This document shows, piece after piece, positions 37,232-44,996 of a stretch of DNA of 64,000 bases (position 1 is its first letter; each line of letters begins with the position of its first letter). The notes under the pieces were generated by a model. The model did no database searches and was not told the origin of the DNA. It saw only the letters and a list, made by a program, of their open reading frames with translations. The DNA is from Macrococcoides equi (GTDB lineage: Bacteria; Bacillota; Bacilli; Staphylococcales; Staphylococcaceae). Position numbers and translations under genes: made by a program. The stretch lies in NCBI RefSeq assembly GCF_047425865.1, contig NZ_CP179735.1; one strand, given 5' to 3'.

Positions 37232-38323
37232 CTACCTCGTTTCTTCTTCTCTTTCTTTCGCTCTTAATTGTCCACATGCAGCATCAATATCTGCACCATG
37301 TTCACGTCTAATTGTAGCATTGATTCCATTTCTTTTTAATTCTTTTTCAAATTTAAAGATATCTTCTTTCGGTGTACGTACATAATCACGTTCAGGAACA
37401 TGATTAACCGGGATTAAGTTAACATGACAGTTTAAATGCTTGATGAGTTTTGCAAGTTCTTTTGCATGATGCACCTGGTCATTGACACCACCAAACAAAC
37501 CATATTCAAATGTGATACGACGTCCAGTTTTATTTACATAATACTCAATAGATTCCATTAACTTATCTAAATCATATGCACGGTTAATCGGCATTAAACG
37601 ACTTCGTATCTCATTATTTGGACCATGAAGACTTAATGCAAAGTTTATTTGCAGTTCTTCATCTGCAAAGTCATAGATTCTAGGAATTATACCTGATGTA
37701 GAAACAGTAATATGACGCGCACCGATGTTTAATCCATCATTATGATTAATAATTTTTAGGAAATCCATCATTTCTTCGTAATTTTCAAATGGTTCTCCGA
37801 TTCCCATAATAACAACATGACTCACGCGTTCTTCTGTTAAATCCAGCGTTTGTTGAACAGCTAAAACCTGAGCAACAATTTCACCCGCTTCTAGATTACG
37901 TTTTAAACCACCTAAAGTTGACGCACAGAAAGTACAGCCGATGCGACAACCCACTTGTGTTGTCACACATACTGAGTTCCCGTAATCATGACGCATTAAA
38001 ACTGTTTCTATCGTATAGCCATCTTGTAATTCAAATAAAAACTTAATCGTACCGTCTTTACTTTCTTGTTTAACAACTGTTTTCAGAGTTGTCATCGTAA
38101 AGTTCTGTTCTAATACGTCTCGTAAATCTTTTGAAAGATTCGTCATCTGATCAAAACTTGTCACACGCTTCACGTATAACCAGTCAAAAATTTGTTTCGC
38201 ACGGAAACTTTGTTGTTTGTGATCAGCTAACCACTCTTTTAATTCATCTAACTGTAATGAGTAGATTGACGGTTTCTCAAAATTCGGCATAAATTTTTTG
38301 TTCTTCTTTTCTAATAAAGCCAT
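37232..38323 (-). CDS. rlmN: 23S rRNA/tRNA adenine C2-methyltransferase RlmN
   Basis: 363 residues. The radical-SAM cluster motif is CRIGCTFC (near 119-126), and a second conserved Cys near the C-terminus (AACGQLRA) completes the mechanism. It methylates A2503 of 23S rRNA and A37 of some tRNAs. It starts 2 nt after rsmB. Confidence 0.97.
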   Translation of the reverse strand: MALLEKKNKKFMPNFEKPSIYSLQLDELKEWLADHKQQSFRAKQIFDWLYVKRVTSFDQMTNLSKDLRDVLEQNFTMTTLKTVVKQESKDGTIKFLFELQDGYTIETVLMRHDYGNSVCVTTQVGCRIGCTFCASTLGGLKRNLEAGEIVAQVLAVQQTLDLTEERVSHVVIMGIGEPFENYEEMMDFLKIINHNDGLNIGARHITVSTSGIIPRIYDFADEELQINFALSLHGPNNEIRSRLMPINRAYDLDKLMESIEYYVNKTGRRITFEYGLFGGVNDQVHHAKELAKLIKHLNCHVNLIPVNHVPERDYVRTPKEDIFKFEKELKRNGINATIRREHGADIDAACGQLRAKEREEETR

Positions 38324-38325
38324 TG

Positions 38326-39636
38326 TTATTCACTCTTCTTTCTTAACTTTGCAATAAAGAATCCATCAGAATTTAAATCCTGCGGTAAAATTTGCAATAA
38401 TTTATGTTCTCCAAGGACAGGTAACGTAATTGGTTCAATCTCAAAATCAGGATTTTGTTTAATAAATGAGTATACAACATTATCATTTTCCATTTGTTCT
38501 ATTGTACATGTTGAGTATACAAGGAGTCCGCCAGGTTTTACAACTTTACTGGCGTTCGTTAGAATTTCAAGTTGCATTGGCCATAGCGTCTCTATGTCTT
38601 TCGGAGTTTTCTCGTATTTAATTTCAGGTTTACGTTTAATTACACCAAAACCAGAACAAGGTGCATCAACCAGCACTCTATCATACAACCCTTCAAAAAG
38701 TTGCAAGGCATCATGCACTGAAGGTTCAATATTGCGTAAACTTAGTCGATTAATATTATATTTAATTAAGTCAATCTTATGTGGATACACATCGTGACTC
38801 ACGACGCGTCCAGTTCGATTCATCTTTTCAGCAATATGACAAGCTTTACCACCAGGGGCACTACAAGTATCTAAAATCGTTTCGCCAGGCAATGGATCTA
38901 ATACATTTGCCACCAGCATACTCGAAGCATCCTGTACGCTTAGGAAACCATGCTTAAATAATGGATTTTGTACAATAGGAGGACCATCGATAGCTAAACA
39001 TTCTGGTATGATTTCAGATTGTGCAACCGAAAACCCTTCCTCCTGCAAACGTTCAATCGCTTCATCAATTGAAATTTTAGTTGTATTGACACGAACAGTT
39101 GTCTCAGGATATGTTAAAAATTCCTCTGCCATCGCTTTCGTTTTATCAAATCCGAAATGTGTATTCCAGTGTTTAATTAACCAGTAAGGTGTGCTTGTTT
39201 CAATACTGAGACGTTTTAAATCATCCTTAATTTCAGCAAAATCACGCAATTCACTACGCTGAAAATTACGTAAAATAGCATTCATCGTATTAGCGCCACT
39301 AATAGAACCGCGTTTTTTTGTTATCTCAACCGCTTCATTGATAATCGCATGATCCGGCACTTTATCTAAATAGACAGCCTGATACACGCTCATCAGTAAC
39401 AATCTACGCATCCAGCCTTTAATATTTGCCTTAATAAAAGGTTCAATATAAAACTTTAGCGTTAACTTGTGTTGCAATGTACCATACACAAGTTCAGTAA
39501 GTAAGGCTCGATCTACAGGTTCAACATAACCTTCTTTAATCGCTTCATTAATAAGTAAATTACTATAGCCTCCGTCAGTTAATACCTGATCTAAAATTTC
39601 TAAGGCGATATAGCGCACATTATGTTTATAATCCAT
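38326..39636 (-). CDS. rsmB: 16S rRNA (cytosine967-C5)-methyltransferase RsmB
   Basis: 436 residues from ATG 39636 (MDYKHNVRYIALE), chosen over an upstream start inside fmt. The N-terminal NusB-like domain (1-130) is followed by a Rossmann methyltransferase with DTCSAPGGKACHIAE near 258 and the nucleophile Cys in STCTIE near 376. The second Cys, in APCSGFG near 321, is also present. It overlaps fmt by 11 nt. Confidence 0.96.
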   Translation of the reverse strand: MDYKHNVRYIALEILDQVLTDGGYSNLLINEAIKEGYVEPVDRALLTELVYGTLQHKLTLKFYIEPFIKANIKGWMRRLLLMSVYQAVYLDKVPDHAIINEAVEITKKRGSISGANTMNAILRNFQRSELRDFAEIKDDLKRLSIETSTPYWLIKHWNTHFGFDKTKAMAEEFLTYPETTVRVNTTKISIDEAIERLQEEGFSVAQSEIIPECLAIDGPPIVQNPLFKHGFLSVQDASSMLVANVLDPLPGETILDTCSAPGGKACHIAEKMNRTGRVVSHDVYPHKIDLIKYNINRLSLRNIEPSVHDALQLFEGLYDRVLVDAPCSGFGVIKRKPEIKYEKTPKDIETLWPMQLEILTNASKVVKPGGLLVYSTCTIEQMENDNVVYSFIKQNPDFEIEPITLPVLGEHKLLQILPQDLNSDGFFIAKLRKKSE

Positions 39637-40561
39637 TAAATGTTTGCCCCTCAATCGTTTGTTTTAGGCCTGCAATATAATCACTAGCTTTCATACGTTT
39701 CTTACCTGCGGGCTGAATTTCAGTAAGTAGTACTGCACCATCATTTGTTGCAACTTTAATACCATGTTTGTCAGCACTAATAATCTCACCAGGCGTACCA
39801 CTACCGCTACTCACTTCAGACATCCATAATTTAATGTTTTGCCCATTGAGTTTAGCAAATCCTACTGGCCATGGACTTAATCCTCTTATATGATTGTGAA
39901 CAGCTTCACTCGTACGTTCAAACGTTACAAATTCTTCATCACGACTCACATTGGTTGCAAATGTCGCTAATTCATGATTTTGAGGTGTTCTTTCATTTGT
40001 TTCATTAAAAATAGACGGTAACGTATCAATCAATAAATCAGTTCCTGCTTCACTCAATTTATCATGTAATGTTCCTACGGTATCATTTTGCTCGATCGGA
40101 ACCTTTACTTGAGAAATCATATCACCTGCATCTAATTTTTTAGCCATATACATGATAGTCACACCCGATGTTTTTTCTCCATTAATGATCGCTTTATGGA
40201 TTGGTGCGCCGCCACGATATTTCGGTAATAGAGATGCATGAACATTGATACAACCAAGACGAGGAATTTCTAAAATACGTTCAGGTAATAATTGACCGTA
40301 TGCGGCAGTAATAATTAAATCCGGATTTAAATCTTTTACATATGCATACGCCTCATCACTCGTCATCTTTTCCGGTTGATAGACCTCTATCCCAAGTTCT
40401 AATGCCTGTGCTTTTACAGGTGGGGGCGTTAATATACGCTTACGCCCAACCGGTTTGTCTGGTTGAGTGATTACGTGTGATACACCGAACTTTTTGTGAA
40501 CTGCTTTTAAGATTGGCGCTGAAAAATCAGGTGTCCCCATAAAAATAATATTAGGCTTCAT
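39626..40561 (-). CDS. fmt: Methionyl-tRNA formyltransferase
   Basis: 311 residues from ATG 40561 (MKPNIIFMGTPDFSAP), the second of two adjacent ATGs, with GGAGG 9 nt upstream. The catalytic region has NVHASLLPKYRGGAPIHKAI (near 105-125). A C-terminal OB-like domain follows (about 205-305). It formylates initiator Met-tRNA. It overlaps def by 11 nt, and the product of def later removes the formyl group. Confidence 0.97.
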   Translation of the reverse strand: MKPNIIFMGTPDFSAPILKAVHKKFGVSHVITQPDKPVGRKRILTPPPVKAQALELGIEVYQPEKMTSDEAYAYVKDLNPDLIITAAYGQLLPERILEIPRLGCINVHASLLPKYRGGAPIHKAIINGEKTSGVTIMYMAKKLDAGDMISQVKVPIEQNDTVGTLHDKLSEAGTDLLIDTLPSIFNETNERTPQNHELATFATNVSRDEEFVTFERTSEAVHNHIRGLSPWPVGFAKLNGQNIKLWMSEVSSGSGTPGEIISADKHGIKVATNDGAVLLTEIQPAGKKRMKASDYIAGLKQTIEGQTFNGL

Positions 40562-41036
40562 CATACATCGCCTCCAGTTCATCTTCAGTGACGTAACGTG
40601 TCACTTTATCAGTAAACATAACGCCATATAAATGATCCACCTCATGCTGGATTATACGTGCGATATCATCATAGGCTGTCATCTCAATCTCGTTACCTTC
40701 TAAATCATTTGCTTTAATAACTATTTCAGTCGAACGATCAACCATACCAAATACATCAGGTACTGATAAACAACCTTCAACATCACTTTCCTTATCCTCT
40801 GAAAAATATGTAATTTCCGGGTTAACAAGTTGCAGAATACCATCTTGTTCCATATCAACAAGTGCAACTTTTAAATCAACACCAATTTGAGGTGCTGCTA
40901 TGCCTACACCATTATAATGGTACAAACTATCTTCTAAGTCCTGAATCAACGCTTTTAAACTATCGTCAAATGCAGTGACATCCTTCACTTCTCGATGTAA
41001 TAATGGGTTCTCTTTTTCAATCAGTGGTTTAATCAA
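40551..41036 (-). CDS. def: Peptide deformylase
   Basis: 161 residues when started at TTG 41036, preceded by AAGGAG at 8 nt; a TTG 24 bases earlier sits on top of that ribosome site and is rejected. Metal ligands are Cys89 (EGCLSVP), His131 and His135, with catalytic Glu132 (QHEVDH); GIAAPQIG near 45 is also conserved. It removes formyl groups from nascent proteins. In relatives priA lies just upstream, but here the mobile island separates them. Confidence 0.95.
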   Translation of the reverse strand: MIKPLIEKENPLLHREVKDVTAFDDSLKALIQDLEDSLYHYNGVGIAAPQIGVDLKVALVDMEQDGILQLVNPEITYFSEDKESDVEGCLSVPDVFGMVDRSTEIVIKANDLEGNEIEMTAYDDIARIIQHEVDHLYGVMFTDKVTRYVTEDELEAMYDEA

Positions 41037-41062
41037 TGAAAATTCTCCTTTTTTATTCAATC

Positions 41063-41091
41063 ATTCTATTTTACTTTATTTTAACTTATAA
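41063..41091 (-). promoter_or_regulatory. candidate def promoter
   Basis: Minus strand TTATAA (41091-41086), 17-bp spacer, TAGAAT (41068-41063). The hexamers are weak matches, but a local promoter would be needed now that priA is about 12 kb away. Confidence 0.35.
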
Positions 41092-41117
41092 TGCGATATT
41101 TTCGTATAAATGATAAA

Positions 41118-41145
41118 ACTCCCTTTAACTTTTGCTAAAGAGAGT
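41118..41145. terminator. hairpin upstream of def
   Basis: actccctttaa pairs with ttaaagagagt-like sequence over 10 positions with one weak pair; T-rich stretches follow on both strands. It is probably the original terminator between priA and def, or a stop for the cargo transcript. Confidence 0.45.
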
Positions 41146-41238
41146 AGTTTAGTGTTATTTTACTATATTTTAATGGTGAATCAAAGTTTAAGATGTTAAG
41201 AGTGAACAATATGCATTGTGAGTCGAGTGTTTAGGTGA

Positions 41239-41440
41239 CTGTATTTTTGAAATACTAACAGGTTCTCTTATTTTTTATGGTGTTGTCTCTAGTACGCGGC
41301 TGTATTTTTAAAATACTAGCGGGTTCTCTTATTTTTTATGGTTGTGTCTCAGGTACGCGGCTGTATTTTTAAAATACTAGCGGGTTTTCTTAATATTTAT
41401 GGTAGTGTCTCTAGTACGCGGCTGTATCTTAAAAATACTA
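41239..41440. repeat. 61-bp tandem repeat array, three full copies and one partial
   Basis: Copies start with ctgta at 41239, 41300, 41361 and 41422, an exact 61-bp period. Each unit has a near-palindromic core (gtattttTaaaatac) followed by a conserved tail ending in tgtctctagtacgcgg. Copies differ at a few bases; the middle two agree best. The fourth stops after the palindrome. It lies between def and the tiny membrane-protein genes, with no CDS inside. Confidence 0.85.
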
Positions 41441-41479
41441 ACGTATAAAATCAATTCTGAATTTAATAAGTTATAAAAT

Positions 41480-41569
41480 CTATTTATTTCTCTTATTACT
41501 TTTTGATGCTTTAATAAAAAAAGTTATTAATATCGGAAAGAAAATAATAAGTAAAGCTAAATAATTCAA
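41480..41569 (-). CDS. 29-residue hydrophobic peptide, MNYL family
   Basis: Starts at TTG 41569 with AAAAGGAG 9 nt upstream. It reads MNYLALLIIFFP, then more hydrophobic residues to about 18, then a basic tail (KASKSNKRNK). It is a clear relative of the peptide at 43386-43487: both have MNYL, an FFP motif at 10-12 and K-A-S after the membrane helix. The size and layout match type I toxins, leaderless bacteriocins or small regulators of membrane proteins; none can be chosen from sequence. It is last of four tiny genes transcribed leftwards. Confidence 0.6.
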   Translation of the reverse strand: MNYLALLIIFFPILITFFIKASKSNKRNK

Positions 41570-41615
41570 TTCAGTGCTCTCCTTTTGAAGTTAATTAATT
41601 AAAATAGCAATTATA

Positions 41616-41810
41616 TTAAATAGAAAAAATATATAATACAAATGCAATGAAATATAAAATTAAATACATAATAATTCTAGATAATACTATTTTTCTTTTA
41701 TTTTTCTCGTATGATTCAACATCATTGTGCTTTTTGTAAACTTGTATAGATAGATAAGTTTCAAATAATGAAAAGAATAATACTATACTTAAAGCTATAA
41801 ACCATTTCAT
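41616..41810 (-). CDS. 64-residue two-helix membrane protein
   Basis: Two hydrophobic stretches (about 2-22 and 44-64) are separated by a charged loop (KKHNDVESYEKNKRK). AAGGG lies 12 nt before the ATG, a long spacing. Third of four tiny genes in one direction; I do not recognise the family. It could be an immunity or antitoxin-like partner of the neighbouring peptides, which is inference from context only. Confidence 0.6.
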   Translation of the reverse strand: MKWFIALSIVLFFSLFETYLSIQVYKKHNDVESYEKNKRKIVLSRIIMYLILYFIAFVLYIFSI

Positions 41811-41851
41811 TCTGCTTCAATTCCCTTAATATATTTTTCATTTATTAAAAT

Positions 41852-42013
41852 TTATTTAAACAAATAACGATACAATGATTCTCCTGCGAATAATCCAAAT
41901 ATTAATATCAATGCTTTTTTTCCATAAAAATTAAAATTAATCATCTCAAAAAATATGACACCAATAAATATGAACAAAATTATCAATAGAATTTCCATTA
42001 AATAACCTTTCAT
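41852..42013 (-). CDS. 53-residue hydrophobic protein
   Basis: Begins at ATG 42013, overlapping the stop of the preceding gene (ATGA), a sign of translational coupling; GGAGAA precedes it. The sequence is hydrophobic from about 6-25 and again from 33-45, ending in a short basic tail (YRYLFK). No family is recognised. Second gene of the four-gene micro-operon. Confidence 0.6.
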   Translation of the reverse strand: MKGYLMEILLIILFIFIGVIFFEMINFNFYGKKALILIFGLFAGESLYRYLFK

Positions 42014-42174
42014 CTAACAGAATTCTCCTTTTTGATCATATCAATTACGATAAAGACCACCAAGACTAACATCATCCAGAATTTTGAAGCATTCAATTGA
42101 AGTAAACCAAAAAAATCTAAGGCTAAAGTAATGAAAATTATAATTGAAACAATATTAATGAAATTTTTTACCAT
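42010..42174 (-). CDS. 54-residue hydrophobic protein, first gene of micro-operon
   Basis: Begins at ATG 42174 with AAGGAG at 9 nt. It has two predicted membrane helices (about 6-25 and 32-46) and a basic C-terminus (KKENSVR). It is the first gene after the TTTAAG-N5-TTTAAG direct repeat, which lies 64 bp upstream of the ATG. Family unknown. Confidence 0.6.
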   Translation of the reverse strand: MVKNFINIVSIIIFITLALDFFGLLQLNASKFWMMLVLVVFIVIDMIKKENSVR

Positions 42175-42238
42175 GACATTCACTCCTTAAAATATATTTT
42201 ATATCAACTTCTTTGAAAGATAATAAATTACTTAGATT

Positions 42239-42255
42239 TTTAAGGTAAGTTTAAG
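42239..42255. promoter_or_regulatory. TTTAAG-N5-TTTAAG direct repeat (CiaR-type box), copy 1
   Basis: Exact TTTAAG at 42239-42244 and 42250-42255, an 11-bp period typical of OmpR-family response regulators and identical to the streptococcal CiaR consensus. It lies 64 bp upstream of the first micro-operon gene, reading on the strand opposite to it. Confidence 0.55.
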
Positions 42256-42288
42256 GTTAATATTTTATAAAACTCGTTTAAATTATTA

Positions 42289-42447
42289 CATGAAAAAAGT
42301 GATATGACATTAAATCATACCACCTTTTTTATCGGATTTTGTTAACGTCCTGTAAGTTTTCTTTATTTTTAAATAAACGAACAACTAAACACCCTTTAAA
42401 TGTTTGTTTTAATCTATTATGCGCCTAATCCTACATCATCATATATG
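42289..42447. mobile_element. remnant integrase terminator and att end of a second island
   Basis: About 150 bp matches, with divergence, the right end of the intact island (about 52633-52806). It holds the same hairpin (gtgatatga / tcataccacctt at 42297-42326), then gtcctgtaagtt (gtcctataagtt on the right), then the core acatcatcatatatg at 42433-42447. No integrase codons remain before it. This is best read as the end of an older island whose int gene was deleted. Confidence 0.65.
42433..42447. repeat. attL core (also attR of remnant)
   Basis: acatcatcatatatg, identical to 52792-52806, where it encodes the last residues of PriA plus part of the stop codon. Confidence 0.75.
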
Positions 42448-42461
42448 TATCACGTATGGCG

Positions 42462-42550
42462 AAAAAATAACATCCGATAAAATACAAAACACAGTGTTAT
42501 CAAGGGTTTATACTACCCTATCTGTAGTTTTATATTTCATTGGATGTTAT
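42462..42550 (-). terminator. island left-end terminator
   Basis: ataacatcc (42467-42475) pairs with ggatgttat (42542-42550) and the stem continues imperfectly for about 18 bp; an inner agggt / accct hairpin lies in the loop. On the minus strand it ends in six T residues, so it would stop cargo transcription before the host chromosome. Confidence 0.6.
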
Positions 42551-42586
42551 CTATTGTAGTTTTGTTGTCGTATTTTTGTAGTTTTC
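42523..42586. repeat. candidate integrase arm-type sites, left
   Basis: Three copies of tgtagtttt (42523, 42555, 42578). They resemble two tgtcgttttt copies near attR (52707, 52718). Tyrosine integrases of this class bind short direct repeats flanking the core, so this is a candidate arm array. Confidence 0.45.
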
Positions 42587-42650
42587 AAAGACAAATTTTA
42601 TTTTTAAAGTATTAATGGTTTATCATTTAATCTTTCTCTCTTACATTCTG

Positions 42651-43184
42651 CTATTCTCTCTTTAATAACAACCAGCATGTATGAATAATTATTCCTAAAC
42701 TAAACAAATTAAGAATATTATCTAACGGCTCATTTAAATGTGACGTTAATCTATCAACTTTAGGTGATGAATATTTATATGAATACATCAAAAGATAAAT
42801 TGTACATAATGCCACAACTATTTTCAACATGCTAATATATTTTTTTATATTTTCACTTTTATTTTTATAAGTTAATATTTCATAAAGATTTGTAATAACT
42901 TGAGAAGATATTATTGTGTAAATACCAATTAAGCTACCTATCACAAATAAGTTTTTTTGTTTTCTTTCAGCATCATGTTTCATGCACTCTTCAACATCTT
43001 TACCACATAAAAATGTGAATGTCGTATCAATATCACCAAAAAAACCATTTGATATTAGAAAAGGTATTATATTTAAAGTTGATATTAATAAAATTATAAC
43101 TAAATAACGAAAAATGATTTTCGCATCAAAATCATCCTGTTTTATTTTCATTTTACTTAAATATTTTTTTCTGTAAGCTTTCAT
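42651..43184 (-). CDS. 177-residue four-helix membrane protein, island cargo
   Basis: A basic N-terminus (about 1-22) precedes hydrophobic segments at about 26-46, 78-98, 113-132 and 155-172. A loop between the first two has two Cys (CGKDVEEC), probably outside the membrane. Last gene of the leftward transcript, just inside the att site, where PICIs carry phage-interference or virulence cargo. The ATG has AGGGAG at 8 nt. Not a family I recognise; a role in phage exclusion is speculation from position. Confidence 0.65.
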   Translation of the reverse strand: MKAYRKKYLSKMKIKQDDFDAKIIFRYLVIILLISTLNIIPFLISNGFFGDIDTTFTFLCGKDVEECMKHDAERKQKNLFVIGSLIGIYTIISSQVITNLYEILTYKNKSENIKKYISMLKIVVALCTIYLLMYSYKYSSPKVDRLTSHLNEPLDNILNLFSLGIIIHTCWLLLKRE

Positions 43185-43360
43185 ACTTATACTCCCTATC
43201 AGAAATATTAAATAATAAAGACACCAGTATTACAACCGATATATATCATTATTTTAATTTACTTATACTATCTATTTAATAGAATAATCTTTTAAATGTA
43301 ATAAGAGTTATATTATCAATTAGGTGAGAACTATCCTTTAACTCATTTTATATAGATTAT

Positions 43361-43386
43361 AAAAACCACCTACAAAAGTAAGTGGT
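43361..43386 (-). terminator. terminator of 33-residue peptide gene
   Basis: aaccactt pairs with aggtggtt over eight positions (one G-U) with an 8-nt loop, followed on the minus strand by TTTATAA. It overlaps the peptide stop codon, making a very compact gene. Confidence 0.6.
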
Positions 43387-43487
43387 TATAATTTTTCATT
43401 ATCTTTTTTCCTTTCATTTTCAGATGCTTTCACTAATAACATCATAAGCAAAGGAAAAAACATAATCATAAAGACTAAATAGTTCAT
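43386..43487 (-). CDS. 33-residue hydrophobic peptide, MNYL family
   Basis: ATG 43487 follows an excellent AAGGAGG at 8 nt, so translation is likely. It begins MNYLVFMIMFFP, with a membrane helix to about 19, then KASENERKKDNEKL, a highly charged tail. It is a paralogue of the peptide at 41480-41569. A lone -10 (TATAAT) precedes it, with the TTTAAG direct repeat about 37 bp further upstream, so the promoter may need an activator. Toxin, bacteriocin or small membrane regulator are all possible. Confidence 0.65.
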   Translation of the reverse strand: MNYLVFMIMFFPLLMMLLVKASENERKKDNEKL

Positions 43488-43552
43488 TTTAGCTACCTCC
43501 TTTTTACCTATTATACTTTAGATGAAAGTTATTTTTATAAATCTAATGAAAC

Positions 43553-43569
43553 TTTAAGATAAATTTAAG
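43553..43569. promoter_or_regulatory. TTTAAG-N5-TTTAAG direct repeat (CiaR-type box), copy 2
   Basis: Exact TTTAAG at 43553-43558 and 43564-43569, 65 bp before the peptide ATG, almost the same distance as copy 1. The bases after it (gttt/ggtt) are also similar. Confidence 0.55.
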
Positions 43570-43591
43570 GTTGTTAAAAAGGATAACCAAC

Positions 43592-43963
43592 TTAATGGCT
43601 ATCCTCTATTACTTTATTTACTATCCTATCAATGTAGTTATTAATTTGTGCTTTTCCTATCATGAAGATCATATTCATTTCATTCATGCTCTTTCCCTGC
43701 AACAGACAAAAGTATATTGCTATCTCCTTTTCAGTACACTCTTGTAATACTGTATCGGTTATAGAATGTATGCCACTTGTATCAGTAATTTCTGTTATCT
43801 GTTCTAAAGCTTCAACATAATCTATTTCATTATCGGTATCATTTAAATTAAAGAACAGTTCATCATCCAGCATGTACTCATTATCCTTAAAACAATCTTC
43901 TTTACCATGAGTTTTATGATAATTAATTATATACTGCTTTAATGCTCTTCTATTTTGCTTCAT
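43592..43963 (-). CDS. phage/island sigma-70 region 4-like regulator
   Basis: 123 residues. The acidic middle is followed by a C-terminal region (about 78-120, TEKEIAIYFCLLQGKSMNEMNMIFMIGKAQINNYIDRIV) with the pattern of a sigma-region-4/LuxR-type HTH, as in late regulators of phages and PICIs. The start overlaps the previous gene by 4 nt. It may control packaging or cargo genes, including the box just downstream; this is inference. Confidence 0.5.
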   Translation of the reverse strand: MKQNRRALKQYIINYHKTHGKEDCFKDNEYMLDDELFFNLNDTDNEIDYVEALEQITEITDTSGIHSITDTVLQECTEKEIAIYFCLLQGKSMNEMNMIFMIGKAQINNYIDRIVNKVIEDSH

Positions 43964-44460
43964 ACTGCTATCAATTCACTATTTAATGGACTATTATTCT
44001 TAATGTTTAAAGGCTCTCTATCACGCTCTAAAGAGCCATTAAGCCTATACTCCTGTAAATCTTTTCTTAACTGTTCGATTAGGTCAATTCTTCCATGCCT
44101 ACCGTTAGTCATTAGATATCTTTTAATCTCTTTTTGCTCTGCTTTAGAGTAGTTTCTTAAGCATTCTTTAAGTAACTGCATATTTGTATTAGATTTAACT
44201 TTATAACGCTCTAAAGCCTCTTTTTGTTCAAGTATCCATATCACAAGCGTATCAACCTTACATCCTATAGTCACGATACCAAACACATCACTAGTAGTTG
44301 TATGACTTACTGATAAATGATACATTTCATTAATTTGCATAGTCATATATGCAATTTTAAGCCTAATAGTTCTAGGTGAGAAGTCCCTCAATAATTCATA
44401 TTCCGTAATTTTATTCATCGGTTTGTATACATATGTACTCTCAAATTTGATTAACTTCAT
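43960..44460 (-). CDS. island protein of unknown function
   Basis: 166 residues, no membrane segment. A predicted helical middle (about 90-150) is rich in Lys, Glu and Arg; the N-terminus (FSPRTIRLKIAYMTMQINEMYHLS) recalls small phage proteins near late regulators. I do not recognise the family. It overlaps the next gene by 4 nt. Confidence 0.55.
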   Translation of the reverse strand: MKLIKFESTYVYKPMNKITEYELLRDFSPRTIRLKIAYMTMQINEMYHLSVSHTTTSDVFGIVTIGCKVDTLVIWILEQKEALERYKVKSNTNMQLLKECLRNYSKAEQKEIKRYLMTNGRHGRIDLIEQLRKDLQEYRLNGSLERDREPLNIKNNSPLNSELIAV

Positions 44461-44492
44461 TCAGCCACCTCATTTATATATGAATAACAATA

Positions 44493-44981
44493 TTAAATCT
44501 CGTGTTCGCCTCCAGCTAATTTAATTAATGCGTTAGCAAGTTCGCTTTCAGTCTTGTTATAATCTGAATCAAATCTATTAACTTTCTTCTCTAGGTATTT
44601 AATTTGTGCCTTTAACTTTTGTTCCTGTAGATCATGTTCAAAACACAATTTATTAAGTGCTTCTATGCTCTTTAGGTACATAGTCATATTAGCCATTTTA
44701 ATGCCCTTTTCAGCTATTTCTTTCTTTGCCTTATCTTTCATACCTAAATACTCATTAATGGCTTGTTCTCGTGTCCATAGTGCCTCATTTTGCATGTCTA
44801 ATATTAATTGCATGTACCTATCCTTTATTTCACCTCTTTTGAACATTTGAGAGGCTTTATTATCCAGGTATCTTTCACTTTTACCCTCAACACTGTAACC
44901 AGCATTAATATACGCTTGTCTTTGTGAATTTCCTTTTACTAATTCATGAACAAATCTCTCTTGCTTTAATGTTAGTGTCAT
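44493..44981 (-). CDS. small terminase-like protein (Terminase_2 type), first copy in genome order
   Basis: 162 residues. The N-terminal LTLKQERFVHELVKGNSQRQAYINAGYS (3-30) is the Terminase_2 HTH pattern found in phage and SaPI TerS, which recognises pac sites and redirects packaging. The C-terminal half is coiled coil (about 105-150), as for TerS oligomers. The large subunit is absent; PICIs borrow it from a helper phage. It differs from the second TerS-like protein encoded about 0.8 kb away. Confidence 0.6.
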   Translation of the reverse strand: MTLTLKQERFVHELVKGNSQRQAYINAGYSVEGKSERYLDNKASQMFKRGEIKDRYMQLILDMQNEALWTREQAINEYLGMKDKAKKEIAEKGIKMANMTMYLKSIEALNKLCFEHDLQEQKLKAQIKYLEKKVNRFDSDYNKTESELANALIKLAGGEHEI

Positions 44982-44996
44982 TCAATCACCTCCAAA

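Noticed and set aside
41239..41440. CRISPR array
   Set aside because: The 61-bp units are repeated as a whole with no variable spacers, and no cas gene is near.
43955..44152. Possible + strand gene opposite the island proteins
   Set aside because: Open frame only; no ribosome site, and it mirrors coding sequence on the minus strand.
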